A program made the translations under genes and the position numbers. A stretch of DNA of 64,000 nt, from positions 372,001 through 436,000 of the forward strand of contig NZ_JAIUKZ010000007.1 of NCBI RefSeq assembly GCF_020165985.1. Reading direction: 5' to 3'. Of the stretch, positions 45,998-55,507 are shown one piece after another. This stretch comes from Bacillus sp. RAR_GA_16. Its GTDB lineage: Bacteria > Bacillota > Bacilli > Bacillales > Guptibacillaceae. The number at the start of each line of letters is the position of its first letter. The first letter of the stretch is position 1. A model generated the notes under the pieces. It was not told the origin of the DNA, did no database searches, and saw only the letters and a list, made by a program, of their open reading frames with translations.

Positions 45998-47302
45998 ATG
46001 GTGAAAAAAGGCCGGATCGTAGCGTTCTTTCTGATCGTCCTTTTGCTTGGCGGGTTAATTGGAACAACCGTCATGGGTATTACAAAAGACATTAAATTGG
46101 GTCTTGATCTACAAGGTGGATTTGAAGTTCTTTATGAAGTAGAACCAGCTCAAGAGGGGCAGGAACTTAATCAGGATTTGTTAAACAGTACAGTAAGTGC
46201 CCTGTACAAGCGTATTAACGTACTTGGGGTTTCAGAACCCCGCATTACAATCGAAGGCGATGATCGCATTCGTGTACAGCTTGCTGGAGTGAAAGATCAG
46301 AATCAGGCACGTGAGCTTTTGTCTACACAGGCAGAGTTAACGTTCCGTACGACGGACGACGAAGAGAAGATGAGTGGTGCTGATCTTAAAGAAGGAGCGG
46401 CTAAGGTTGTATTTGATAACAATCAGCCGGTCGTTCAGGTAACATTAAAAAAACCTGAACAATTTGCTAACATTACGCGAGAAATTAGTCAGCTGCCTCC
46501 ACCGGATAACCGACTGGTCATCTGGCTTGATTATGAAGAAGGCGATTTGTATAAAGAAGAAGTAACAAAGCCGGCTGATGAGCAGAAATTTATATCAGAT
46601 CCTGCTGTTAATCAAGTGCTTTCTCAAAATACGGTTGTTATTTCCGGGCCACCATTTCAGCTAGAAGAAGCTGAAAACTTAAAGGACTTATTAAATGCAG
46701 GCTCGTTACCTGTTAAACTAGATGAAATTTATTCAACGTCAGTTGGCGCACAGTTTGGAGAGCAATCTCTTGATAAAACAGTCATGGCTGGATTTATTGG
46801 TATCGGCTTAATTTTCTTATTTATGCTGTTTTATTATCGTTTACCTGGAGCAATCGCTGTCGTTACTTTAAGCGTCTATATTTATCTCATTCTTGTTGTG
46901 TTTAACTGGATGCATGCTGTGTTAACTCTCCCCGGAATTGCTGCATTAATACTCGGTGTCGGGATGGCGGTTGACGCAAACATCATTACTTATGAACGAA
47001 TTAAAGAAGAATTGCGTTCAGGTAAATCGGTTATGTCAGCTTTTAAAGCTGGAGGAAGACGATCCTTTACAACGATTTTTGATGCGAACATTACCACGTT
47101 AATTGCAGCTGGCGTTCTATTTGCATACGGAACAAGCTCAGTTAAAGGATTTGCGGTTATGTTAATTACAAGTATCGTCGTTAGCTTTTTGACTGCCGTG
47201 TGGGGTTCTCGGATTCTTCTGGGCCTATGGGTCAAGAGCAGGGCACTCAATAAGAAGCCCGGACTTTTTGGCGTAAAGGAGAGTGAAATCGATGAGCTCT
47301 AA
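45998..47302 (+). CDS. secD: Protein translocase subunit SecD
   Basis: 434 aa. RND-type Sec accessory subunit that uses the proton gradient to help late export. N-terminal membrane helix (about 7-27), DIKLGLDLQGGFEVLYEV (D1 motif), periplasmic P1 region, then five C-terminal helices with LPGIAALILGVGMAVDANII and the AFKAGGRRSFTTIFDANITT motif. B. subtilis has a single fused SecDF; here the genes are separate. ATG 45998 follows GAGAGGAG. It overlaps secF by 11 nt. Confidence 0.94.
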   Translation: MVKKGRIVAFFLIVLLLGGLIGTTVMGITKDIKLGLDLQGGFEVLYEVEPAQEGQELNQDLLNSTVSALYKRINVLGVSEPRITIEGDDRIRVQLAGVKDQNQARELLSTQAELTFRTTDDEEKMSGADLKEGAAKVVFDNNQPVVQVTLKKPEQFANITREISQLPPPDNRLVIWLDYEEGDLYKEEVTKPADEQKFISDPAVNQVLSQNTVVISGPPFQLEEAENLKDLLNAGSLPVKLDEIYSTSVGAQFGEQSLDKTVMAGFIGIGLIFLFMLFYYRLPGAIAVVTLSVYIYLILVVFNWMHAVLTLPGIAALILGVGMAVDANIITYERIKEELRSGKSVMSAFKAGGRRSFTTIFDANITTLIAAGVLFAYGTSSVKGFAVMLITSIVVSFLTAVWGSRILLGLWVKSRALNKKPGLFGVKESEIDEL

Positions 47303-48212
47303 AGTAAGAGATACTAAGTTTGATTTCGTCAAGCATCGGAATAAATTTTTTGCGATTTCACTTGCTTTAATTGTTCTTGGTGGTTTAGCCATTGCGATTT
47401 TTGGGTTAAACCTTGGTATTGATTTTTCAAGTGGTTCTCGTGTGGACCTACAATCAGATAACAAGCTCACAGTAGAAGAAGTAAGCCAAGAATTTGATGA
47501 GCTTGGATTTGCTCCTGAGTCTGTCACGCTTGCAGGTGGCGGTGACATGGCAGTTGCTGCATTTAAAAATGAGCTTGGAAAAGATGAGATTGCAAAAATC
47601 AAAGATTATTTCACAGACATTTACGGCGCTGAACCAAATATTAGTACTGTTTCCCCGGATGTAGCTGTTGATTTAGCGAAGAATGCTTTCATTGCTCTCG
47701 CTATAGCATCCGTTGGGATTATCCTCTATGTGGCGATTCGTTTTGAATGGCTACAAGGGGTAGCAGCGATTGTGGCGCTATTCCATGACGCATTTTTCAT
47801 TATTGCTGTCTTCAGCATTCTACAGATTGAAGTCAACATAACGTTTATTGCCGCAGTACTAACCATTGTTGGTTATTCCATTAACGATACGATTGTGACA
47901 TTCGACCGCATTCGTGAGAACATGAAATTTGAGAAAAAAGTAAAGACATTTGAAGATGTGGCCCGTGTGGTGAACAAAAGTCTCGTTCAAACGCTTGCTC
48001 GTTCGATCAATACGGTTCTTACGGTTGTCTTTGCGGCAGCTGCCTTAACAATCTTTGGCGGAGAAGCCATTCGACCATTCGCGATTGCGCTATTGATTGG
48101 GCTTGTTGCAGGAACCTACTCTTCTCTCTTTATTGCCTCTCAACTTTGGGCAGTATGGAAAGGGAAACAGTTGAAAAAGAAAAAATTCACTCCTGCTGAA
48201 AGTGAAGTATAA
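47292..48212 (+). CDS. secF: Protein translocase subunit SecF
   Basis: 306 aa. N-terminal helix, LNLGIDFSSGSRVDLQ motif, small periplasmic domain, then five helices with LTIVGYSINDTIVTFDRIRE and QTLARSINTVLTVVFAA. ATG 47292 has AAAGGAGAG about 9-10 nt upstream, inside the end of secD; the in-frame GTG at 47283 is too close to that site. Gene order and overlap imply translation coupled to secD. Confidence 0.94.
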   Translation: MSSKVRDTKFDFVKHRNKFFAISLALIVLGGLAIAIFGLNLGIDFSSGSRVDLQSDNKLTVEEVSQEFDELGFAPESVTLAGGGDMAVAAFKNELGKDEIAKIKDYFTDIYGAEPNISTVSPDVAVDLAKNAFIALAIASVGIILYVAIRFEWLQGVAAIVALFHDAFFIIAVFSILQIEVNITFIAAVLTIVGYSINDTIVTFDRIRENMKFEKKVKTFEDVARVVNKSLVQTLARSINTVLTVVFAAAALTIFGGEAIRPFAIALLIGLVAGTYSSLFIASQLWAVWKGKQLKKKKFTPAESEV

Positions 48213-48232
48213 GATGTAGGATACTTTAGGAA

Positions 48233-48262
48233 GAAAAGCCATGGCCGATGCCATGGCTTTTA
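48233..48262 (+). terminator. Terminator after secF
   Basis: AAAAGCCATGGC / GCCATGGCTTTT perfect stem with CGAT loop. Confidence 0.85.
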
Positions 48263-48338
48263 CGTGTCAAAGTAGGGTGTGAGAATCAGGGATAAGGGTA
48301 AGATATATTAATGGACTGGATTTGTATGAGGTGGAGAA

Positions 48339-49247
48339 ATGAATCAAGAAGAACGATTTCGAAAAGCAGAAATTGCTGCGATTGTTGGCATTCTAGGAAA
48401 CATCATTCTAGCGGTATTAAAAGGGGTGATTGGTTCCATTTCAAACAGTCGAGCTCTAATCGCAGATGCGGCACACTCGGCTTCCGACGTTGCAGGTTCG
48501 TTTGCGGTTTTTATAGGATTGCGTGCAGCGAAACTGCCTCCGGATAAAGATCATCCTTATGGTCATGGAAAAGCGGAGTCAATCGCAGCCATTATCGTGG
48601 CTGTTTTGTTATTACTGGTGGGAGTCGAAATTGGTATTAGTTCTGGAAAAGCGATTTTTAAGCCAATCGAAGCTCCAGGAACACTTGCGTTATATGGTGC
48701 ATTGGTTTCAATCGTAGTTAAAGAAGTGATGTTTCAATATAAGTACCGATTGGGTAAAAAGATAAAAAGCGATGCATTAATCGTTAACGCGTACGAGCAT
48801 CGCTCAGATGTTTATTCTTCGATTGCAGTTTTAATTGGGATAGCGGGAGCGATTTTAGGAAGTAAGCTTCAGTTACCATGGTTAATTTACGCGGATCCAA
48901 TTGCAGGAATTTTCGTATCTGTATTGATTGCAAAAATGGCTGTGAAGCTTGGGTTTGATTCCATCCACACAACGCTCGATCATGTTTTACATGAGGAAGA
49001 TACAGTTGAGTATAAGCAAGTTATTAACGGTATGCCAGGCGTTGTTAATCTCGATGAGTTTTATGCTAGAGAGCATGGGCACTATGTGATTATTGATATT
49101 AAGTTAGGTGTAGATCCTGATATTTCTGTTAAAGAAGGACATGACATTGGTAAGGCGGTAAAGGAACGTCTTCTTAAAGAAGAAGAGGTTCATGATGTGT
49201 TAGTGCATATAAATCCATATGAACCAAAGGAAAAAAAGAGCGACTAA
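48339..49247 (+). CDS. Cation diffusion facilitator transporter
   Basis: 302 aa, six membrane helices and a C-terminal cytoplasmic domain (about 215-300). Metal-site residues are in SRALIADAAHSASDVAG (HxxxD, helix 2) and NAYEHRSDVYSSIAV (HxxxD, helix 5), plus the loop DKDHPYGHGKAESIA. This pattern fits Mn/Fe/Zn exporters such as the B. subtilis MneP/MneS group; the metal cannot be assigned. GAGGTGGAG before ATG 48339. Confidence 0.9.
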   Translation: MNQEERFRKAEIAAIVGILGNIILAVLKGVIGSISNSRALIADAAHSASDVAGSFAVFIGLRAAKLPPDKDHPYGHGKAESIAAIIVAVLLLLVGVEIGISSGKAIFKPIEAPGTLALYGALVSIVVKEVMFQYKYRLGKKIKSDALIVNAYEHRSDVYSSIAVLIGIAGAILGSKLQLPWLIYADPIAGIFVSVLIAKMAVKLGFDSIHTTLDHVLHEEDTVEYKQVINGMPGVVNLDEFYAREHGHYVIIDIKLGVDPDISVKEGHDIGKAVKERLLKEEEVHDVLVHINPYEPKEKKSD

Positions 49248-49282
49248 CGGAATAGGTATTGAAGTAGAGGAGGTAGATTTAA

Positions 49283-49618
49283 TTGAAGGGACAGTGGGGA
49301 TTAGTTGTAGCACTTTTATTTGCTCTTATCATTGCGGTTTTTTCTGTTGTGAATGTAGACCCCGTTCAAGTTAATTACGTGTTTGGCACTTCCGATTGGC
49401 CACTTGTGCTTGTTATTTTAGGATCGGTATTGATGGGGGCCATTCTCGTACTTGGGTTCGGGATGGTGAAATATTATAAAATGAAAAGAGAACTTAAAAA
49501 GCTACAAAAAGAAAATGAGAAATTAAAATCTGAGCCAGTCGCTACCGAAACAAAAGGGGTGCACACGCCACTTGATGGAGAAGCGATGGATGAAGGAACA
49601 GGAACTGACGGGGAGTAA
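49283..49618 (+). CDS. LapA/DUF1049-family membrane protein
   Basis: 111 aa: two membrane helices (about 4-24 and 40-62) separated by VNVDPVQVNYVFG, then a coiled coil (KMKRELKKLQKENEKLKSE) and an acidic tail. Family proteins (YciS/LapA) take part in envelope assembly in Gram-negatives; the Gram-positive role is unknown. TTG start 49283 with GAGGAGGTAG. Confidence 0.85.
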   Translation: MKGQWGLVVALLFALIIAVFSVVNVDPVQVNYVFGTSDWPLVLVILGSVLMGAILVLGFGMVKYYKMKRELKKLQKENEKLKSEPVATETKGVHTPLDGEAMDEGTGTDGE

Positions 49619-49628
49619 AAAAATGTGG

Positions 49629-49658
49629 AAGCCTTGATTCGAATCAGGGCTTTTTTTA
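49629..49658 (+). terminator. Terminator after the LapA-like gene
   Basis: AAGCCTTGATT / AATCAGGGCTT stem with seven T. Confidence 0.85.
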
Positions 49659-49751
49659 ATGGGATAAACGCACTTGAATAAGATTCCTCTTCTTGAACTA
49701 TGGTCAAACCTTTGTAAACTATATATAATGAACAGGTTAAGAGGTGATTCG

Positions 49752-52109
49752 ATGTTAAGGTCTAAAACGCGCTGGAAACTAGCTGAAACAGATGAAACAA
49801 GCATTGATCAGCTCCAGAGTGAACTTGAAATTTCTCGACTCGCTGCTTCGCTTTTAGTGAATCGAGGTATCAGTGGAGAAGAGGAAGCAAGAAGATTTTT
49901 ATATAAAGAAAACTTAACCTATCATGACCCGTTCTTAATGGACGGGATGAAGGAAGCGGTTGAGAGAATTCAACGTGCGATCGCTTCTAAAGAACGCATT
50001 TTAATCTTTGGAGACTACGATGCAGATGGAGTGAGTAGTACAACCGTATTAGTTTACACGTTACGTGAGCTTGGTGCGTCTTTCGATTATTATATTCCAA
50101 ATCGATTTACAGAAGGATATGGTCCGAACGAAGCGGCCTTTAGACAGGCAAAAGAAGACGGGTATGGGCTTATTGTAACGGTTGATACTGGTATTTCAGG
50201 AGTTCATGAGGCTGAAGTTGCAAAGGAAATAGGCATTGATCTCATCATTACTGATCACCATGAGCCACCACCTGCACTTCCAAATGCTGCTTATGCGACG
50301 ATTAACCCAAAGAAGCCGGGCTGCACTTATCCATTTAAGGGACTGGCAGGTGTAGGTGTCGCCTTTAAACTATCTCATGCCTTACTTGGTCGGATTCCAG
50401 GGCATTTACTTGAAATTGCAGCTATGGGTACTATTGCTGATTTAGTTCCCCTTCAGGATGAGAATCGTCTTCTTGCTAGTGAAGGAATACGAGCACTTCA
50501 AAATTCAAGCAAACCTGGAATTAAGGCGCTTTTGGACGTGTGTGGCTTGAAAGGTCAGGAGTTAAACGAAGAGCACCTTGGTTTTGGAATAGGTCCAAGG
50601 TTAAACGCGGCAGGACGTTTGGACAGTGCAGATCCCGCTGTTGAACTCCTTACAACAGATGATCCGTTACTAGCAGAACAGCTTGCCGCTGATATCGATG
50701 CTTTGAATAAAAACCGTCAAGAGCTTGTAAATACCATGACGAAAGAAGCCATTGAAGAGGTGGAAACGAATCATTTTAGTGATGAAAACAATCGGGTTCT
50801 CATTATTGCGAGAGAAGGATGGAACGCAGGGGTTATAGGGATTGTCGCCTCTCGACTAGTTGAGAAATATTACCGTCCAACCATCGTAATGAGTATTGAT
50901 CGAGAAAAAGGTGTGGCAAAAGGTTCCGCTCGTAGTATCGAAGCATTCGATATGTTTGCAAATCTTTCAGAATGTAGAGATATCCTCCCCCATTTTGGTG
51001 GACATCCGATGGCAGCAGGCATGACCATTGACCTGGAATACCTCGATCAGTTGCGATTAAGATTAAACAATCAGGCGTTGGAAAAATTAACGGATGAAGA
51101 TCTAACGCCCCTTACCAAAGTTGATCTTCACTGTCATGTAGAAGATGTAACGCTCGAAACGATTGAAGAAATGAATCTTCTAGCGCCTTTCGGTGTAAGT
51201 AATCCGAAACCAGTTGTCATGCTTAAAGACGTTCATTTATCACAAATTCGACGAATTGGTAGTCAGGATAATCATTTAAAGGTGGGACTTGAGGAAAATG
51301 GCGCAACATTGGATGGCGTAGGCTTTCATTTTGGCTATGCATTTGAAGAAATTGCCTCAAGAGCAGCTGTAAGTGTGATTGGTCAGCTCGCTGTCAATGA
51401 ATGGAACGGACTTCGAAAACCACAAATTTTTGTGAAAGATATCGCAGTCAATGAGTGGCAGCTTTTTGATTACCGAGGTATACGCGATTTAAAGAAACGC
51501 CTTGAAACTCTTCCGCTCGACAAGCTTGTCATGGTGGCATTTCAGAATAACACCATAACAAAACTTGGTCTTGATAACTGGAAAGATTATGTGATTACTC
51601 ATCCAACAGAGCAAGACTTGTCGTTTGAGAAAAAGTATGTCATGCTCCTTGATCTTCCTGACTTAGAGGAAGATCTCGTGAATCTATTTCGCTCAGGCGG
51701 CTTACCAGATCGCACGTATGCGGTATTTGAACATGAAGAAGATCATTTCTTCTCAACACTGCCGTCACGGGAAGATTTTAAATGGTTCTATGCTTTCTTA
51801 ATGAAAAGAGGGAGTTTCCATTTACGAGATGCTGAAAAACTCGCCAAACATAAAGGTTGGTCAAAAGAAACGGTCCCTTTTATGTCAGAGGTGTTTTTTG
51901 AGCTAGATTTTGTTACAATGGATAATGGACTGATTTCACTAAATCCACAATCTGTCAAAACTGAATTAACTTCTTCTAAAACGTATAGGAGTAAGCTTGA
52001 AAAAGCAAAGCTCGAAAATGATTTTTGCTATTCCTCCTATCATGCTTTGAAAAGTTGGTTCGATCAATCAGTTAATTGTTTCAATAGCACTGAGGAGGCC
52101 ATTAAGTAA
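49752..52109 (+). CDS. recJ: Single-stranded-DNA-specific exonuclease RecJ
   Basis: 785 aa, 5'-3' exonuclease in recombination and mismatch repair. DHH motifs: ILIFGDYDADGVSSTTVLVY (about 82-101), VTVDTGISG, LIITDHHEPP, and the DHHA1 motif HFGGHPMAAGMTI (about 415-427). The C-terminal extra region (about 560-785) is typical of Bacillus RecJ. ATG 49752 with GAGGTGATTC is preferred to the longer ORF from 49674. Confidence 0.96.
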   Translation: MLRSKTRWKLAETDETSIDQLQSELEISRLAASLLVNRGISGEEEARRFLYKENLTYHDPFLMDGMKEAVERIQRAIASKERILIFGDYDADGVSSTTVLVYTLRELGASFDYYIPNRFTEGYGPNEAAFRQAKEDGYGLIVTVDTGISGVHEAEVAKEIGIDLIITDHHEPPPALPNAAYATINPKKPGCTYPFKGLAGVGVAFKLSHALLGRIPGHLLEIAAMGTIADLVPLQDENRLLASEGIRALQNSSKPGIKALLDVCGLKGQELNEEHLGFGIGPRLNAAGRLDSADPAVELLTTDDPLLAEQLAADIDALNKNRQELVNTMTKEAIEEVETNHFSDENNRVLIIAREGWNAGVIGIVASRLVEKYYRPTIVMSIDREKGVAKGSARSIEAFDMFANLSECRDILPHFGGHPMAAGMTIDLEYLDQLRLRLNNQALEKLTDEDLTPLTKVDLHCHVEDVTLETIEEMNLLAPFGVSNPKPVVMLKDVHLSQIRRIGSQDNHLKVGLEENGATLDGVGFHFGYAFEEIASRAAVSVIGQLAVNEWNGLRKPQIFVKDIAVNEWQLFDYRGIRDLKKRLETLPLDKLVMVAFQNNTITKLGLDNWKDYVITHPTEQDLSFEKKYVMLLDLPDLEEDLVNLFRSGGLPDRTYAVFEHEEDHFFSTLPSREDFKWFYAFLMKRGSFHLRDAEKLAKHKGWSKETVPFMSEVFFELDFVTMDNGLISLNPQSVKTELTSSKTYRSKLEKAKLENDFCYSSYHALKSWFDQSVNCFNSTEEAIK

Positions 52110-52622
52110 ATGAATTATAAAGATTATATCGCAGTGGTTGAAGATTATCCGAAAGAGGGTATTCGTTTTAAAGACATCACTCCGTTAATGCAAAACGGCG
52201 AAGCTTATCGAGGAGTCGTCAATGATATTGCTGATTTCGCTAAGGATAAAAATGTTGATGTTATTGTAGGACCAGAAGCAAGAGGATTTATCGTAGGGTG
52301 TCCAGTTTCATATATCCTGGGTATTGGTTTCGTGCCTGTTCGAAAAGAAGGCAAGTTACCGCGTGAAGTAGCTAAAGTAGATTATGGTCTTGAATACGGA
52401 AAAGACGTCCTCACGATTCATAAGGATGCGATTAAACCGGGGCAAAGAGTCCTAATTACGGACGATTTACTTGCTACAGGCGGTACAATTAATGCGACAA
52501 TTGAACTTGTGGAAATGCTTGGAGGAGTCGTAGTAGGACTTGCTTTCATGATTGAACTTTCCTATCTTGAAGGTCGTAAAAATCTTGATCGTCATGATAT
52601 CTTTACGTTAATGACATACTAA
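52110..52622 (+). CDS. apt: Adenine phosphoribosyltransferase
   Basis: 170 aa, salvages adenine to AMP. PRPP-binding motif [20 protein letters not shown] (about 111-130) and [12 protein letters not shown] (about 52-63). It begins immediately after the recJ stop with GAGGAGG inside recJ. Confidence 0.97.
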   Translation: MNYKDYIAVVEDYPKEGIRFKDITPLMQNGEAYRGVVNDIADFAKDKNVDVIVGPEARGFIVGCPVSYILGIGFVPVRKEGKLPREVAKVDYGLEYGKDVLTIHKDAIKPGQRVLITDDLLATGGTINATIELVEMLGGVVVGLAFMIELSYLEGRKNLDRHDIFTLMTY

Positions 52623-52627
52623 AGAAT

Positions 52628-52660
52628 GGAGTGTCCGAATTACCGGACGCTCTTTCTCTT
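52628..52660 (+). terminator. Terminator after apt
   Basis: GAGTGTCCG / CGGACGCTC stem followed by TTTCTCTTT. Confidence 0.8.
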
Positions 52661-52728
52661 TATGAACCTTTATCAAGAGGATTTCTGTATGACCAAGCGG
52701 GAAAAAACGACATTTTTCTCTTAATCTC

Positions 52729-52757
52729 TTTACATGGTGACTTTTTTTAACGATAAT
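52729..52757 (+). promoter_or_regulatory. Candidate promoter of relA
   Basis: TTTACA (52729-52734), 17-nt spacer, GATAAT (52752-52757), 35 nt before relA. Confidence 0.55.
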
Positions 52758-52792
52758 AGAAGCAATATACCAACAGTAATCAAGGTGATTTG

Positions 52793-54976
52793 ATGACGAT
52801 AGAAGAAGTGATGGAAAGAGCGGAGCAGTATTTGTCTGAAGACGATCTCTCCTATCTTAATAGAGCATATGAATACGCGCGAAAAGCACATGAAGGCCAG
52901 TACCGTAAATCGGGTGAACCCTATATTATTCATCCTATTGAGGTTGCTGGCATTCTTGTGAATCTTGAGGTGGACCCCGTTACAGTTGCTGGGGGCTTTC
53001 TTCATGATGTCGTCGAAGACACTGACGTAACGCTTGAGCAAATTTCTGATGAATTCAGTCCTGAACTCGCCATGCTTGTCGACGGCGTGACAAAACTGAA
53101 AAAAATCAAGTATAAATCAAAGCGCGAGCAACAAGCAGAGAATCATCGGAAAATGATGATTGCTATGGCACAAGATATCAGGTGCATTCTCATTAAACTA
53201 GCAGACCGTCTTCATAATATGCGGACATTGAAGCATATGCCAAAAGAAAAACAGATGCAAAAGGCAAATGAGACGCTAGAAATTTTTGCGCCACTTGCGC
53301 ATCGTCTTGGTATTTCCACGATTAAGTGGGAGCTAGAGGATACAGCACTTCGCTATTTAAATCCACAGCAATACTATCGTATTGTGAACTTAATGCAGAA
53401 GAAACGAGCTGAGCGTGAAGGATTTGTGCATGAAGTGGTGGATGAAATTCAAGAACGTGTTAAAGAAGTATCGATTGACGCGGAAATTTCTGGACGTCCC
53501 AAACATATTTATAGTATTTATCGCAAAATGGCTAAGCAACATAAGCAATTTAATGAAATATACGATTTATTAGCAGTCCGAATTGTCGTAAACAGTATTA
53601 AAGATTGCTATGCGGTGCTAGGTATCATTCATACGTGCTGGAAGCCTATGCCAGGGCGATTCAAAGATTACATCGCTATGCCAAAAGCAAATATGTACCA
53701 GTCGCTTCATACGACCGTTATTGGACCAAAAGGTGATCCGCTTGAGGTGCAAATACGAACTTCAGATATGCACAAAGTTGCGGAATACGGAATTGCTGCG
53801 CATTGGGCCTACAAAGAAGGCGACGAAAATCAAGTGAATAGCTCTTTTGAGAAAAAGCTATCCTGGTTTAGACAGATTCTTGAATGGCAAAACGACGTTT
53901 CTAATGCAGAAGAATTTATGGAATCACTCAAGATTGATTTATTTAGTGATATGGTATTTGTTTTTACACCTAAAGGAGACGTCTTTGAGTTGCCAACCGG
54001 CTCGGTGCCTCTTGATTTCGCATACCGTATTCATACTGAAATTGGTAATCATTGTATTGGTGCCAAAGTAAATGGCAAAATGGTGCCACTCGATCACCGA
54101 TTAAAAACCGGCGATATTGTAGAGGTTCTCACTTCGAAGCACTCTTATGGTCCTAGTAAAGATTGGCTCAAAATTAGTCAAAGTTCTCACGCTAAAAATA
54201 AAATTAAGCAGTGGTTTAAAAAAGAAAAGCGTGAAGAAAACGTTGAAAAAGGCCGTGAGCTAGTAGAAAAAGAAATTAAAAACCATGGCTTTGAGTTAAA
54301 AGCTGTACTTACAGCAGATAACATAGCGAATGTATCGAAAAAGTTCAACTTTACAAGTGAAGAAGATATGTATGCGGCGGTTGGTTATGGTGGAATTACG
54401 GCTGCACAAATTGCAACAAGGCTAACTGATAAGGCTCGAAAAGAACGGACGAAAGAGCAGGAAGAAGAGTTAGCAAAATCAATTATTGAAGGCAAAACAA
54501 CACATACACCAACGCGTCCTCCGAAGAGAGCAGAATCTGGAGTGCGAGTGAAAGGGATCGATAACCTGCTAATCCGTCTTTCACGATGCTGTAACCCTGT
54601 TCCAGGTGATGATATTGTAGGATACATTACGAAGGGAAGAGGCGTATCGATTCATAGGAAAGACTGCCCTAATGTAAATGAAGAGAATGGGCAGGAGCGT
54701 CTTTTAGAGGTTGAATGGGAAAGTGACTCTCCCAAAAATTATAATGTGGATATCGAAATCAGCGGATTTGATCGCCGTGGGCTTTTGAATGAGGTTCTTC
54801 AAGCTGTCGCTGAAACTAAAACGGATATGACGTCCGTCTCTGGCCGATCAGATAACAACAAAATGGCTACCATCAGCATGACCGTTTCGATCCGGAATAC
54901 CGCTCACCTCCAGAAAGTTGTTGAGCGAGTGAAGCGCATTCCAGATATCTATGCTGTGCGCAGAATTATGCAGTAA
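52793..54976 (+). CDS. relA: (p)ppGpp synthetase/hydrolase Rel
   Basis: 727 aa bifunctional stringent-response enzyme. Hydrolase HD domain with [14 protein letters not shown] (about 65-78) and [14 protein letters not shown]; synthetase domain with [16 protein letters not shown] and [23 protein letters not shown] domain (about 385-450), and a C-terminal zinc-finger-type region ([20 protein letters not shown]) and ACT domain (about 655-727). ATG 52793 follows AAGGTGATTTG. Order apt-relA-dtd is conserved. Confidence 0.97.
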   Translation: MTIEEVMERAEQYLSEDDLSYLNRAYEYARKAHEGQYRKSGEPYIIHPIEVAGILVNLEVDPVTVAGGFLHDVVEDTDVTLEQISDEFSPELAMLVDGVTKLKKIKYKSKREQQAENHRKMMIAMAQDIRCILIKLADRLHNMRTLKHMPKEKQMQKANETLEIFAPLAHRLGISTIKWELEDTALRYLNPQQYYRIVNLMQKKRAEREGFVHEVVDEIQERVKEVSIDAEISGRPKHIYSIYRKMAKQHKQFNEIYDLLAVRIVVNSIKDCYAVLGIIHTCWKPMPGRFKDYIAMPKANMYQSLHTTVIGPKGDPLEVQIRTSDMHKVAEYGIAAHWAYKEGDENQVNSSFEKKLSWFRQILEWQNDVSNAEEFMESLKIDLFSDMVFVFTPKGDVFELPTGSVPLDFAYRIHTEIGNHCIGAKVNGKMVPLDHRLKTGDIVEVLTSKHSYGPSKDWLKISQSSHAKNKIKQWFKKEKREENVEKGRELVEKEIKNHGFELKAVLTADNIANVSKKFNFTSEEDMYAAVGYGGITAAQIATRLTDKARKERTKEQEEELAKSIIEGKTTHTPTRPPKRAESGVRVKGIDNLLIRLSRCCNPVPGDDIVGYITKGRGVSIHRKDCPNVNEENGQERLLEVEWESDSPKNYNVDIEISGFDRRGLLNEVLQAVAETKTDMTSVSGRSDNNKMATISMTVSIRNTAHLQKVVERVKRIPDIYAVRRIMQ

Positions 54977-54998
54977 AGTAGTAGAAAGGAAGTTCTTC

Positions 54999-55442
54999 AT
55001 GAAAGCCGTTATACAACGTTCTAAGCATGCCTCTGTCACCGTGAACGGAGAGACGACAGGTCAGATTGATTCTGGTCTTGTCGTCCTTCTAGGCGTCACT
55101 CACGAAGACACAGAGGAGGATGCCGCTTATCTTGCTTCTAAGATTGCCAACCTGAGAATATTTGAAGATGAGAATGATCGCATGAATTTATCTGTTAAAG
55201 ATAAAGGTGGGGCGATTCTTTCCATTTCACAATTCACTTTATACGGGGATTGTCGCAAAGGAAGGCGTCCTAACTTTATGAAAGCAGCTAAACCATCTGA
55301 AGCAATCCTTCTCTATGAGAAGTTTAATGAGCTACTTAGAAAAGAAAACCTGGATGTACAGACTGGCATATTCGGAGAAATGATGGATGTTCAGCTTACG
55401 AATGATGGACCGGTCACTCTGGTGATTGAAAGTAAAGAATAG
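54999..55442 (+). CDS. dtd: D-aminoacyl-tRNA deacylase
   Basis: 147 aa, hydrolyses D-aminoacyl-tRNAs. Starts [17 protein letters not shown]; contains [19 protein letters not shown] (the SQFTL motif, about 77-95) and the C-terminal [11 protein letters not shown] (the GP motif). ATG 54999 with GAAAGGAAG; the ORF from 54951 overlaps relA and is rejected. Confidence 0.96.
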   Translation: MKAVIQRSKHASVTVNGETTGQIDSGLVVLLGVTHEDTEEDAAYLASKIANLRIFEDENDRMNLSVKDKGGAILSISQFTLYGDCRKGRRPNFMKAAKPSEAILLYEKFNELLRKENLDVQTGIFGEMMDVQLTNDGPVTLVIESKE

Positions 55443-55478
55443 AGAAAAACCGCGTTCCTTTTTGGGCGCGGTTTTTCT
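55443..55478. terminator. Bidirectional terminator between dtd and the amidase gene
   Basis: AGAAAAACCGCG / CGCGGTTTTTCT perfect 12-bp stem between convergent genes. Confidence 0.9.
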
Positions 55479-55507
55479 ATGTCTGCTATTTGTTTTCTAA
55501 ATGTAGC

